NCBI RefSeq assembly: GCF_028369295.1
Contig: NZ_JAQMYP010000041.1
Coordinates: 32,269-96,268 of the forward strand
Direction of reading: 5' to 3'
Source of the DNA: Streptomyces sp. HD
GTDB taxonomy: Bacteria > Actinomycetota > Actinomycetes > Streptomycetales > Streptomycetaceae
Length of the DNA: 64,000 nt
The position numbers were made by a program, and so were the translations under genes. The notes beneath the pieces are model-generated. The model was not told the DNA's origin. It was given only the letters and a program-made list of their open reading frames with translations, and searched no databases. Shown one piece after another: positions 8,776-17,611 of the stretch. Each line of letters begins with the position of its first letter. Position 1 is the first letter of the stretch.

Positions 8776-10695
8776 GTGGCAGTGACGGGGGAGACTCATC
8801 CGAACGGTGACGGCAGGCTGATCGCCGGCCGCTATCGCACCGTGGAGCGGCTGGGACGCGGCGGCATGGGAACCGTATGGCGGGCCGTCGATGAAACCCT
8901 CGGCCGCGAGGTCGCGGTGAAGGAGCTCCGTGCCTTCGCCGACGAGGACGACGCGGACCGACTGGCCGGGCTGCGGCTACGCATGCAGCGCGAAGCCCGC
9001 GCAGCGGCTCGGGTCCGGCACCCCGGAGTGGTGGCCGTGCACGACGTCACGGACCACGAGGGCCACCCTGTCATCGTCATGGAGTTGGTCGAGGGCGCCT
9101 CGCTGGACGACGTGATGCGCGAGCAAGGCGTCCTCGATCCCCGGTACGCGGCCGAGATCGGTGCCAAAGTCCTCGACGCCCTGGCCGCCGCCCACCGTGC
9201 CGGCGTACTCCACCGCGATGTCAAGCCCGGCAACATCCTGCTCGAACGTGGCGGGCGGGTGGTCCTGACCGACTTCGGTATCGCGGCCATCGACAATCCC
9301 GACGACGGCGCCGACACCCACCTCACGCGCAGCGGTGAACTCGTCGGCTCCCTTGACTATCTCGCGCCCGAACGGGCCCGCGGAGAGCAGCCGGGTCCCC
9401 CTTCGGACATCTGGTCGCTGGGCGCCACGCTCTACGCCGCCGTCGAGGGCGGCACTCCCTTCCGCCGCACCTCCACCTGGTCGACCATCACCGCGATCGT
9501 CACCGAACCGCTGCCCGAGCCGCGTCGGGCAGGTCCGCTCGCCCCTGCCCTGCACGCTCTGCTGGGCAAGGACCCCGAGGCCCGTCCTGACGCGGAGCAG
9601 GCTGCGCGACTCCTCACCGCGATCGCCACGGACCAGCCCCTGCCCGTGTCTTCCGACGCACCCGGCACCATGCGCCTCGGCCGCTCCGTCCCCTCCGCGC
9701 ACGCATCCGAGACACCCGCAACGCCCGCCACGCCGGCCAGACCCGCCACGCCCGCGGAGCCCTCGGCGCCTGAGCTGGACCTACGTCCTCCCGTACCAGC
9801 GGGAACGTTCGGCCCGCCGCCGGACCTGAACCGAGATGCCGTGTCGGTCCAGGCACCACCCCAGGCAGCGAACACCGACCCGCGATCCCCCGCCGGTCCC
9901 GGGTCGCGCCGCGGCCGGTCACTGACGATCGTCGCGGTCGCGGTCGCTGTGCTCCTCATCGGCGGCGGCGTCACCTACCTGACCATCGACACCGACACCG
10001 ACTCCGACGGCAACGCCGGCAAGGACGGGGCCGTTGCCTCTCCGGCCGAACCGACATCGCCCAAGGGGGATGACGACACCCCGTCGCAGAAGCCGAGCAA
10101 CCCCGGTGCGAGCAAGTCCGGTGGCTCGGACGAGAAGAAGACGGGCGATCCGGCCGAGGGAGGGTCGGAATCCGCCCGGGGCCAGACGCCCGAGGCCGAG
10201 GCGCCCGGTTCCTCCGGTGAGACGGAGGCCGCCCCGACCGCGTCGGCCTCCGAGTCGACAGAACCTGGGCCCACCTACGAATTCGTCAACGTGAAGAGCG
10301 GGAAGTGTCTGTCCCTCGACAACGGCGGCAGCACGGCGAACGGCACCCGCGCCGTCCAGTGGTCCTGCACCGGAGGTGACGAGCAGCGGTGGTACTGGGC
10401 CGGCCCCTCGTCCGACATGATCAAGAACGTCAAGACCGGCAAGTGCCTGTCCATCGCGAACCACGGCAGTACCGCAAACGGCGCGCAGGCCATCCAGTCG
10501 ACCTGCGTCACGGACTGGAACGCTCCCGAGCAGCAGTGGGCCCATGCCGCGGGCGGCTCGCTCAAGAACGGCAAGAGCGCCAAGTGCCTGTCGACCGAGA
10601 ACGGCGGCAGCACTGCCAACGGCGCGCTGGCCATCCAGTCCACCTGCATCACCGACTGGGACGCTCCCGAACAGCAGTGGAAACTGACCAGTTGA
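8776..10695 (+). CDS. Transmembrane Ser/Thr protein kinase with extracellular ricin B lectin domain
   Basis: Hanks-type receptor kinase, 639 residues. The kinase domain (about 15-275) has the glycine loop LGRGGMG, the catalytic lysine in VAVKEL, the HRDVKPGN loop and DFG(I). A Pro/Ala-rich linker leads to one membrane helix at about 382-402. Outside lies an Asp/Ser/Gly-rich stalk and, from residue about 500, a ricin-type trefoil with three QxW-like repeats (each starting VKSGKCL, VKTGKCL, KSAKCLS). PASTA repeats, the usual sensor in this family, are absent. GTG at 8776 is chosen over TTG at 8764 because GAGGCGGG lies just upstream. The architecture implies phosphorylation in response to an extracellular glycan; the adjacent secreted lectin may take part. 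Confidence 0.88.
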   Translation: MAVTGETHPNGDGRLIAGRYRTVERLGRGGMGTVWRAVDETLGREVAVKELRAFADEDDADRLAGLRLRMQREARAAARVRHPGVVAVHDVTDHEGHPVIVMELVEGASLDDVMREQGVLDPRYAAEIGAKVLDALAAAHRAGVLHRDVKPGNILLERGGRVVLTDFGIAAIDNPDDGADTHLTRSGELVGSLDYLAPERARGEQPGPPSDIWSLGATLYAAVEGGTPFRRTSTWSTITAIVTEPLPEPRRAGPLAPALHALLGKDPEARPDAEQAARLLTAIATDQPLPVSSDAPGTMRLGRSVPSAHASETPATPATPARPATPAEPSAPELDLRPPVPAGTFGPPPDLNRDAVSVQAPPQAANTDPRSPAGPGSRRGRSLTIVAVAVAVLLIGGGVTYLTIDTDTDSDGNAGKDGAVASPAEPTSPKGDDDTPSQKPSNPGASKSGGSDEKKTGDPAEGGSESARGQTPEAEAPGSSGETEAAPTASASESTEPGPTYEFVNVKSGKCLSLDNGGSTANGTRAVQWSCTGGDEQRWYWAGPSSDMIKNVKTGKCLSIANHGSTANGAQAIQSTCVTDWNAPEQQWAHAAGGSLKNGKSAKCLSTENGGSTANGALAIQSTCITDWDAPEQQWKLTS

Positions 10696-10915
10696 ACATC
10701 CTCGAAGGCCCGGACCGGGGCAACGACTGACCCGCATGGCAGGTCCCCACGAGAGGCGAGGCCCCTTCTACCGAGGTCGGGCAGCTGAGGCGGGGGGCGA
10801 TGTGCCCTCCCGGGGATCGAGTTGTCATTCCCGTCTGCACATCTGGGTAGATCCATTGGGTCCAAGCCCGTAAGCGCCACGGCTCCACGGCCGCCAGCAC
10901 GACAAGGACCACGCC

Positions 10916-12346
10916 ATGTCCCGCACCAGCCCACCGAGTCCACCCGTGACGAGCACCGACGAACAGCCCGAGCTGAAGCGGGTCATGGGCCCGGGGCTGC
11001 TGCTGTTGTTCATCGTCGGAGACATCCTCGGCACCGGGATCTACGCGCTGACCGGACAGGTCGCGGGGGAGGTGGGGGGTGCGGCGTGGCTGCCGTTCCT
11101 CATCGCGTTCGCCGTCGCTCTGGTCACGGCCTGCTCCTACCTGGAGCTGGTCACCAAGTACCCGCAGGCCGCCGGTGCCGCACTGTACGTGCACAAGGCG
11201 TTCGGCAGGCACTTCCTGACCTTCCTGGTGTGCTTCACCGTGATGTGCTCCGGCATCACCTCGGCGTCAGCGGCCTCACGGGCCTTCGCGGCGAACCTGG
11301 TCGAGGGGTTCGGGCTCGATGCGGGCGACGGCCTCATCCTGTTGATCGCCCTCGGTTTCATGTGCCTGGTGCTCCTCGTCAACCTCCGAGGCGTAGCCGA
11401 GAGCCTCAAGGTGAACGTGCTGCTGACCGCCGTGGAACTCTCCGGTCTGCTCCTCGTCATTCTGATCAGTGGCTACTTCATCGCGGGCGGGAACGCGGAC
11501 TTCTCCCGAGTCGTCGCCTTCGAGTCCGCCTCCGACAAAAACGTGTTCCTGGCGGTGAGCACCGCGACGTCACTGGCCTTCTTTGCCATGGTCGGCTTCG
11601 AGGACTCGGTCAACATGGCTGAAGAGACGAGGGACCCGGCGCGGATCTTCCCGCGCATGATGTTCACCGGGCTGGGCATCACAGGCCTGATCTACGTCCT
11701 GGTGTCCGTCTGCGCCGTCGCCGTGGTTCCCGTCGGCCAACTCGCCGCCAGCGAGACCCCGTTGGCCACGGTGGTGAAGACAGCCGCTCCCGGCTTCCCC
11801 ATCTCCGATCTGCTGCCGTTCATCTCCATGTTCGCCGTTGCCAACTCCGCGCTGATCAACATGCTGATGGCCAGCCGCCTGCTGTACGGGATGGGCAGAC
11901 GAGGCGTGCTGCCGCCCTTCCTTGCCAAGGTGCATGCGGTGCGGCGTACTCCGCAGGCGGCCATCCTGTTCACCACTGTGCTCGCCTTCGGTCTCATCAC
12001 CTTCGTGTCGCTGAATCCCGACAGTCCGGTCGTGGCCCTGCTGGGCGGGACGACGTCGCTGCTCCTGCTGACGGTCTTCGCCGGCGTCAACCTGGCGGTC
12101 CTCGTGCTGCGCCGGGACAGGGTCGAGGGGCACCACTTCCGCGCAGGCCGACTGCTTCCCGTGGTGGGCACGATCACCTGCCTCTACCTGGTCCTGCCCT
12201 GGTCCTCCGGACGCCCTGCCGACCAGTACCGCATCGCAGGGATCCTGCTGCTGATCGGCGTGGTCCTGTGGGCGGCCACATGGTTCGCCGGCCGTGGCAC
12301 ATCTGCCCCCGACGCAGCCCGACCTGACGAGACGACTCCGCGCTGA
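10916..12346 (+). CDS. APC-superfamily amino-acid permease
   Basis: Integral membrane transporter, 476 residues with about 12 to 13 hydrophobic helices. The first helix carries the substrate-binding signature GDILGTGIYAL, and the second half contains the conserved GFEDSVNMAEE segment, both typical of cationic or branched amino-acid APC carriers. The start ATG at 10916 follows AAGGACCACGCC. The leader of 220 bases upstream contains no riboswitch fold I can recognise. The gene downstream on the other strand is a broken dehydrogenase, so the permease is transcribed alone. Substrate cannot be assigned from sequence. Confidence 0.85.
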   Translation: MSRTSPPSPPVTSTDEQPELKRVMGPGLLLLFIVGDILGTGIYALTGQVAGEVGGAAWLPFLIAFAVALVTACSYLELVTKYPQAAGAALYVHKAFGRHFLTFLVCFTVMCSGITSASAASRAFAANLVEGFGLDAGDGLILLIALGFMCLVLLVNLRGVAESLKVNVLLTAVELSGLLLVILISGYFIAGGNADFSRVVAFESASDKNVFLAVSTATSLAFFAMVGFEDSVNMAEETRDPARIFPRMMFTGLGITGLIYVLVSVCAVAVVPVGQLAASETPLATVVKTAAPGFPISDLLPFISMFAVANSALINMLMASRLLYGMGRRGVLPPFLAKVHAVRRTPQAAILFTTVLAFGLITFVSLNPDSPVVALLGGTTSLLLLTVFAGVNLAVLVLRRDRVEGHHFRAGRLLPVVGTITCLYLVLPWSSGRPADQYRIAGILLLIGVVLWAATWFAGRGTSAPDAARPDETTPR

Positions 12347-12379
12347 ACGGCGCCTCGAACCGGCGCAGAAGTTGAGCAT

Positions 12380-12730
12380 CGCGGCGGTCGCGGGCCTGCC
12401 ATCGCTGCCTGCCGAGCTGAGCCTCTTGCGCCACGGCGATCTTGACCGCGAGATGGCCCAAGCCGCCCAGTCCCGCCACCGCGACGCGGGTTCCCGGCCC
12501 CAGACCGAGGCTGTGCAGCGGCTCCCAGACGGTGATCCCGGCACAGAGCAGAGGAGCTGCGGCGGCCCGATCCAGACAAGCGGGAAGAGGGTGGGCGAAG
12601 CGGTCGCGGACGACGTACTCGCGGGAGTAGCCCCCCAGCGTGGCCGACCCGGCGTGGCGGTCGATGCCGTCCTAGGTCAGGGTCGGGAAGGCGCGACAGA
12701 AATCGTGCGTCCGGCCGACGTCGGTGTTGC
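12380..12730 (-). pseudogene. Remnant of a zinc-type alcohol dehydrogenase (YahK/CAD-like)
   Basis: Reading the minus strand gives, in one frame, a fragment of an NADP-dependent medium-chain alcohol dehydrogenase: FCRAFPTLT, a TAG stop, then DGIDRHAGSATLGGYS, APLLCAGITVWEPL and the Rossmann loop VAGLGGLGHLAVKI. The TAG (complement of 12672-12674) sits where relatives have Tyr or Phe, so it is a nonsense mutation. Both ends are missing: no N-terminal zinc site is found before 12730, and homology fades after the Rossmann helix at about 12440. The fragment is squeezed between the permease stop and the LysR gene start. Confidence 0.7.
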
Positions 12731-12768
12731 CGCGGCCGGGAGCTCCTGCCGTGGGTAGGGTGATCGGC

Positions 12769-13680
12769 GTGGACATGCTGCACCTGCGTTACTTCGTCGC
12801 CGTGGCCGAGGAACTCAACTTCTCGCAGGCGGCGCGCAGACTGCACATGGCGGCTTCTCCGCTCAGCCAGCGGATCAAGGACCTTGAACGTGAACTCGGC
12901 CATGAGCTCTTCGAGCGCACCACCCACCGCGTCGATCTGACCCCGGCGGGTGCTGCGCTGCTGCCGATGGCACGCGATGTGCTGGAGCGCGTCAACTCGA
13001 TCCCGTGGCGGCTGAGCGAGGCGGTGCGTCCGCGGCTGGACAGGCTGTTCATGGGGATGCCCGCCGGAGTGCACCCGCTGCTGCGTGAGCGGGTCCGGCT
13101 GCTGGAGGGCGCGTGCCGTGAGGTGTGCGAACTCAAGCGCTGGCCCGGCACGTCGGCGGACCTGGCGGACGCGGTGCGCGACGGCAGGCTGGCCATGGCG
13201 CTGGCCCGGCTGCCGGTCTCCGATCCGGCGCTGGAGATCATCGAGGTGATGCACGAGGTGCTGGGTGCCGCGGTGCCGGCCGACCGGTTCGCGGGACGGG
13301 CGTCCGTCACCCTTGAGGAGCTGGCCGACCTGTCGTATGTGGCCACGCCGACCGACGCCACTCCGGCCTATTTCGAGGAAGTCGACGCCCGCCTCAATTC
13401 GGTCGGCGTAAAGAAGAGAATCCGCATAAAAATGGCGGACTATTCCGGAAGCTCGGAACTGATCTCCTCCGGCATCGCGTTTTCGATGACCATGCTCTCG
13501 CCGGAGAGCCCCATGCATCTGTACCGGCTGGACAACGTGGCCGTGCTGCCGGTCGAGGACTTCCAACCCACCCTGATCACCGGCCTGTTGTTCCGTGCTG
13601 ATCGGGCGAACGCCGACGGTGACCTGAGCGAGGTCGCTGTCCTGGCCCGTCGGATCTTCGATGAGGTCATCATCGCCTGA
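12769..13680 (+). CDS. LysR-family transcriptional regulator
   Basis: 304-residue LysR regulator and probable controller of the five-gene operon beginning 160 bases downstream on the same strand. The N-terminal winged helix-turn-helix is canonical (LRYFVAVAEELNFSQAARRL, then SQRIKDLERELG). Residues about 90-300 form the effector-binding domain. GTG 12769 or ATG 12775 fits the family N-terminus; upstream in-frame starts add non-conserved residues. The promoter-like intergenic stretch after the gene, with palindromes, is the best candidate for its target. The effector might be a CoA ester or organic acid of the pathway, which is inference. Confidence 0.85.
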   Translation: MDMLHLRYFVAVAEELNFSQAARRLHMAASPLSQRIKDLERELGHELFERTTHRVDLTPAGAALLPMARDVLERVNSIPWRLSEAVRPRLDRLFMGMPAGVHPLLRERVRLLEGACREVCELKRWPGTSADLADAVRDGRLAMALARLPVSDPALEIIEVMHEVLGAAVPADRFAGRASVTLEELADLSYVATPTDATPAYFEEVDARLNSVGVKKRIRIKMADYSGSSELISSGIAFSMTMLSPESPMHLYRLDNVAVLPVEDFQPTLITGLLFRADRANADGDLSEVAVLARRIFDEVIIA

Positions 13681-13683
13681 CTG

Positions 13684-13833
13684 ATTTCCGCGCGCCCTTT
13701 TCCGCGGAATTACGGAATGGTTGTGACCGCTGTGGTCATACCCTTGTTCGCCAGTTGATCATTCCTTTTCGGTCCGTTCATGCATAACGTCGTCGGTGGA
13801 AACATTCGACATGAAATTACTGCGTGAACAGGA
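13684..13833 (+). promoter_or_regulatory. Operator-rich leader of the CoA-transferase operon
   Basis: This stretch is noticeably AT-richer than its surroundings. It contains the palindrome TTCCGCGGAA (13700-13709), with a partial copy TTTCCGCG just before it, and an interrupted dyad TGACC-GCTGT-GGTCA (13724-13738). Spaced dyads of this sort are typical LysR binding sites. AGGAG at 13830-13834 serves the following ATG. Confidence 0.5.
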
Positions 13834-13839
13834 GTGATG

Positions 13840-15006
13840 ATGGACATCACGGCCGCCGGCCCCACAGGTCCGCTGGACGGCGTGCGGGTGATCGATCTGT
13901 CCACGGTGGTGATGGGCCCCTACGCGGCGCAGATCCTTGGCGATCTCGGCGCCGACGTCATCAAGATCGAGTCCCCGTCCGACACGGTACGGCTGGGTCC
14001 GTACCGCACCACGCCCGGCATGACCCCGCTCAACCTCAACGTCAACCGCAACAAGCGCAGCGTGACGTTGAACCTCAAGGACGAAGACGGCCGCGCACGG
14101 GCCCTGGAACTGATCGACAGCGCCGACGTGCTGGTCACCAACATGCGCCCGGGCGCGCTCGCCCGCCTCGGCCTCGGCCACGCCGACGTCGCCGCCCGCA
14201 ACCCCGGCCTGGTCTACGCCCACGCCCAGGGATTCCGCAGCGACTCCGACCGGGCCGGCAACGCGGCCTACGACGAGACCGTGCAGGCCGCCTCCGGTCT
14301 GGTGGACGTGACCAACCGGGCACTGGGCACCCCGGCGTACCTGCCGACGATCATCGCGGACAAGGTATGCGCGCTGACCATCGTCTACTCGGTGCTCGCC
14401 GCGCTGGTCCACCGGGACCGCACCGGCACCGGCCAGTACGTCGAGATCCCGATGACCGACACGCTCATCGCGTTCAACCTCGTCGAGCATCTGGCGGGCC
14501 ATGTCTTCGAACCGCCGGAGGGGCCGACCGGGTTCCCGCTGTCGATGAAGAGGGGGCACCGCGCGGTGCCCACCAAGAACGGCCTCGCCTGCGTCATGCC
14601 GTACAACCCGCGGAACTTCCGGGACTTCTTCCTCGCCGCCGACCGTGCCGATCTCGCCGCGGACGGGCGTGTCAACGGTGAGTCCATCGCCGACGACGAC
14701 GTCGAAGCCCTGATGGAGCTGGTGGAGACGTGCTCGCCGCGCCTGACCACCGAGGAGTGGGAGCGGGTCTGTGCCGAGCGCAGCATCCCGATGGCGCCCG
14801 TGCTCGAACTCGACCGGGCCGCCGAGGACCCGTACGTGCGCGACGGCCGGCTGCTCGACGTGCTGGACCACCCCAGTGAGGGCCCCATCCGCTCGGTCGG
14901 CATCCCGGTGCGGTTCTCCGCCACCCCGGGTTCGGTGCGCCGGCCCGCACCGCTGCCCGGCCAGCACACCGAAGAGGTCCTCAAGGAACTCGCCGCCGGC
15001 CGCTGA
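13840..15006 (+). CDS. Type III CoA transferase (CaiB/BaiF family)
   Basis: Family III CoA transferase of 388 residues, which moves CoA between two carboxylic acids through a mixed-anhydride/thioester on a conserved Asp. The N-terminal signature LDGVRVIDLSTVVMGPYAAQ is intact, and the catalytic Asp is the one in AAYDETVQAASG (about residue 147). Three consecutive possible starts occur; ATG 13840 has the best spacing from AGGAG. It is the first gene of a five-gene set encoding beta-oxidation-type steps. In carnitine metabolism the homologue CaiB exchanges CoA between carnitine and gamma-butyrobetaine; here the acids are unknown. It probably activates the substrate using a later CoA ester as donor. 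Confidence 0.9.
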   Translation: MDITAAGPTGPLDGVRVIDLSTVVMGPYAAQILGDLGADVIKIESPSDTVRLGPYRTTPGMTPLNLNVNRNKRSVTLNLKDEDGRARALELIDSADVLVTNMRPGALARLGLGHADVAARNPGLVYAHAQGFRSDSDRAGNAAYDETVQAASGLVDVTNRALGTPAYLPTIIADKVCALTIVYSVLAALVHRDRTGTGQYVEIPMTDTLIAFNLVEHLAGHVFEPPEGPTGFPLSMKRGHRAVPTKNGLACVMPYNPRNFRDFFLAADRADLAADGRVNGESIADDDVEALMELVETCSPRLTTEEWERVCAERSIPMAPVLELDRAAEDPYVRDGRLLDVLDHPSEGPIRSVGIPVRFSATPGSVRRPAPLPGQHTEEVLKELAAGR

Positions 15007-15063
15007 CCGGCCCGTCTGCTCCCGCCGGCGCCCCAACAGCCCGCAATTGCAAGGACGCACACC

Positions 15064-15834
15064 ATGCACAGCACCACCGAGGTGCGGACCGAGACCGTCG
15101 GTTCCTCACTGCTCATCACCATCGACCGGCCGAAGGCGCGCAACGCGGTCAACGCGGCCGTCGCCGCCGGACTGTCCACGGCCCTCGACCAGTTGGAGAC
15201 GGACCCCGGCCTTCGGGCCGGCGTGCTCACCGGCGCCGGCGGCACGTTCAGCGCCGGAATGGACCTCAAGGCCGCGCTGGCCGGTGAATCGCCCGAGATA
15301 CCCGGGCGCGGCTTCGGCGGCCTGACCCAGGCCCGCACGACCAAACCGCTGATCGCCGCCGTCGAGGGCTGGGCCATGGGAGGCGGCTTCGAACTGGCCC
15401 TGGGCTGCGATCTGATCGTCGCCGCGGACGATGCCCGGTTCGGCCTCCCCGAGGTCAGCCGCGGGCTGATCGCGGCGGGCGGCGGAGTGATCCGGCTGCC
15501 CAAGCGCATCCCGTACCACCTGGCGATGGAACTGCTGCTGACCGGCGAGCCGGTCACCGGCGAACGGGCCGGGCGGCTCGGCATCGCCAACCGGGTGGTG
15601 CCGGCCGGGGAGACCGTCGCCGCCGCCCTGCAGCTGGCCGAGCGGATCGCGCGGAACGCCCCGCTGGCCCTGGCCGCCGTCAAGGAACTCGTCCGCGCCG
15701 CCGACGGCGCGCCCGAGGAGGAGGCGTTCGCCGTGCAGGCGCGGCAGATGGACCGGCTCGCCGCCTCCGCCGACGTACGCGAGGGCATGACCGCCTTCAC
15801 CGAGCGCCGCTCCCCGGTCTGGCAGGGCCGGTAG
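15064..15834 (+). CDS. Enoyl-CoA hydratase/isomerase (crotonase family)
   Basis: 256-residue crotonase-fold enzyme, normal family length. The oxyanion-hole segments are present: GGTFSAGMDLKA and WAMGGGFELALGCDLIVA. The Glu in the AxxxFGLPEVSRGL stretch occupies the position of a catalytic acid/base in hydratases. Its likely step is reversible hydration of an enoyl-CoA to a 3-hydroxyacyl-CoA. Carnitinyl-CoA dehydratase CaiD belongs to the same subfamily and is an alternative identity. It lies 57 bases after the CoA transferase and 20 before the decarboxylase homologue, so all three should share one transcript. Confidence 0.88.
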   Translation: MHSTTEVRTETVGSSLLITIDRPKARNAVNAAVAAGLSTALDQLETDPGLRAGVLTGAGGTFSAGMDLKAALAGESPEIPGRGFGGLTQARTTKPLIAAVEGWAMGGGFELALGCDLIVAADDARFGLPEVSRGLIAAGGGVIRLPKRIPYHLAMELLLTGEPVTGERAGRLGIANRVVPAGETVAAALQLAERIARNAPLALAAVKELVRAADGAPEEEAFAVQARQMDRLAASADVREGMTAFTERRSPVWQGR

Positions 15835-15854
15835 GCCCCGAGGAGGAACACACC

Positions 15855-16610
15855 ATGCATCAGTACGACATCCCGCGGCACATCGCGACGCCGCTCACCA
15901 ACCCGGCCTATCCGCCGGTCGTGCCGCGCTTCACCGACCGCGAGTACCTCAACATCGTCTACCGCACCGACCACGCGGCACTGCGCGCCGTCGTACCCGA
16001 ACCGCTGGAGATCGACGAGCCGCTGGTGCGCTTCGAGGTCATGCGCATGGGCGACGTCAGCGGATACGGACCGTACACCGAGTCCGGCCAGGCGATCCCG
16101 GTCCGCCACGAGGGCGAGCGGGGCGAGTACCTGCACGCGATGTACCTGGACAACCTTCCGGCCATCACGTCCGGCCGGGAGGCCAGTGCCTATCCCAAGA
16201 CCGCCGGATCGCCCGCCCTGTACGCCGACCACGGAGCGCTGGTCGGTGTCCTCGACGTCGGCACGCTGCGGGTGGCGACCGCCACGATGGGCTACAAGCA
16301 CCACGAGCTGTCGGTCGAGGAGGCCGTGGCCCAGGTCGGTGTGCCGACCTACATGCTGAAGCTGGTCCCCGGGTTCGACGGGGCGCCGCAGGTGGCGCAG
16401 TTGGTGCGCACCGAGACCACCGACATCACGGTCAAGGGCGCCTGGACCGGTCCCGCCCGGTTGCAGCTCTTCGAGCACGTGCTGGCACCGCTGGCCGATC
16501 TGCCGGTGCGAGAGATCGTCTCCGCCAGCCACATCCTCACCGACCTGACCCTGGCGCCGGTCAAGCCCGTCCACGACTACCTGGCCCACCCCGCCCGCCC
16601 CGTGCGGTGA
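15855..16610 (+). CDS. adc: Acetoacetate decarboxylase homologue with Lys-Thr active site
   Basis: Close relative of clostridial acetoacetate decarboxylase over its full 251 residues; many blocks are nearly identical (EYLNIVYRTD, VPEPLEIDEPLVRFE, ESGQAIPV, VATATMGYKHHEL, GAWTGPARLQLF, EIVSASHILTDL). The enzyme forms a Schiff base between a Lys and a beta-keto acid and releases CO2. The Schiff-base Lys115 is retained (codon 16197-16199) in AYPKTAG. The adjacent Lys116 of the classic enzyme is Thr here (codon 16200-16202), and the Gly-Tyr after it is Gly-Ser. Substrate range or active-site pKa may therefore differ from a true acetoacetate decarboxylase. A perfect AGGAGG precedes ATG 15855. It sits mid-operon, where a thiolase would be expected. 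Confidence 0.9.
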   Translation: MHQYDIPRHIATPLTNPAYPPVVPRFTDREYLNIVYRTDHAALRAVVPEPLEIDEPLVRFEVMRMGDVSGYGPYTESGQAIPVRHEGERGEYLHAMYLDNLPAITSGREASAYPKTAGSPALYADHGALVGVLDVGTLRVATATMGYKHHELSVEEAVAQVGVPTYMLKLVPGFDGAPQVAQLVRTETTDITVKGAWTGPARLQLFEHVLAPLADLPVREIVSASHILTDLTLAPVKPVHDYLAHPARPVR

Positions 16611-16654
16611 AGACGGCCACGCAGCCAGAAGGAAAAGCAGAAGGAAGACATGTG

Positions 16655-17611
16655 ATGACCGAGCCATTCACCACCGCCGCGGTGGTCGGCGCCGGGACGA
16701 TCGGCCTGTCCTGGGCCGCGCTCTTCGCCGGCCACGGCATGCGGGTACACGTCACCGACCCGCGGCCGGACCTGGCCGAGGCCGTCGCCGAGGCACTCGA
16801 CCGGGCGGCCGGGCAACTGGCCGCGCAGGGCCTGGACACGCACCGCCTCGCCGAGCGGGTGCACATCGCCGACGATCTCGCCGACGCGGTGCGCGACGCC
16901 GACATCGTCCAGGAGAACGGGCCGGAGAACGCCGACTTCAAGCGGGAGTTGTTCACCACCCTGGTCGGCGCGGCCCCCGCCCACGCGTTGCTGCTCAGCT
17001 CCTCCTCGGCGATCCCCGCCTCGGCGTTCACCGACTCCATCGAGGAGGCCGACCGGATTCTGATCGGCCACCCCTTCAACCCGCCGCACCTGGTGCCGCT
17101 GGTGGAGGTGGTGCCGGGGGAGCGCACCTCGCAGGAGAGCGTGGCGCGGGCCGTGGACTTCTACCGCTTCGTCGGCAGGGTCCCGGTCGTCGAACGCAAG
17201 GAGATCCCCGGCTTCGTCGGCAACCGCCTGCAGAACGCCCTCAGCCGCGAGGCGATCTACCTGGTCGAACAGGGCGTCGTCAGCCCGGCAGAGCTGGACA
17301 CCGTGATGGTGAACTCGCTCGGCCTGCGCTGGGCGACGGTCGGACCGTTCCTCGGCGCACACCTCGGCGGCGGCCCCGGCGGCTACCGGCACATGGCCGA
17401 GCACATCGGCGTGTCGATGCAGAAGATGTGGGACTCGCTCGGCCGCCCGCAGCAGAGCCCCGAACAGACCGAACGGCTCGTCGCAGCCGTCGAGGACGCC
17501 TACGGCTCCCGTTCCTACGCCGACCTCAGCCACCAACGCGACGCCCAGCAGATCGCCGTGCTGTCCGCCCGGGACAGCGCCACCAACCTGGAGAAGGAGA
17601 CCCGGTCATGA
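16655..17611 (+). CDS. 3-hydroxyacyl-CoA / hydroxyacid dehydrogenase (lambda-crystallin/carnitine dehydrogenase type)
   Basis: NAD-dependent dehydrogenase, 318 residues: Rossmann motif VGAGTIGLSWA at the N-terminus, catalytic region around SSSSAIPAS and the hallmark GHPFNPPHLVPLVEV, then the C-terminal helical dimerisation domain starting EIPGFVGNRLQ. Length and the GHPFNPPH signature place it with lambda-crystallin, L-gulonate and L-carnitine dehydrogenases as well as short 3-hydroxyacyl-CoA dehydrogenases. It may therefore act on a free 3-hydroxy acid, giving the beta-keto acid that the neighbouring decarboxylase could use. ATG 16655 is chosen because AAGGAAG precedes it. It overlaps the next start by ATGA, indicating coupled translation. 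Confidence 0.87.
   Translation: MTEPFTTAAVVGAGTIGLSWAALFAGHGMRVHVTDPRPDLAEAVAEALDRAAGQLAAQGLDTHRLAERVHIADDLADAVRDADIVQENGPENADFKRELFTTLVGAAPAHALLLSSSSAIPASAFTDSIEEADRILIGHPFNPPHLVPLVEVVPGERTSQESVARAVDFYRFVGRVPVVERKEIPGFVGNRLQNALSREAIYLVEQGVVSPAELDTVMVNSLGLRWATVGPFLGAHLGGGPGGYRHMAEHIGVSMQKMWDSLGRPQQSPEQTERLVAAVEDAYGSRSYADLSHQRDAQQIAVLSARDSATNLEKETRS

Noticed and set aside
10696..10915. Possible riboswitch in the leader of the amino-acid permease
   Set aside because: I looked for glycine, lysine and guanidine-type conserved cores and found none.
14385..16667. A 760-residue open frame on the minus strand opposite the CoA-transferase, crotonase and decarboxylase genes
   Set aside because: It is antisense to three clear enzyme genes, has Arg/Ser-rich composition without domains, and long antisense frames are expected in GC-rich DNA.
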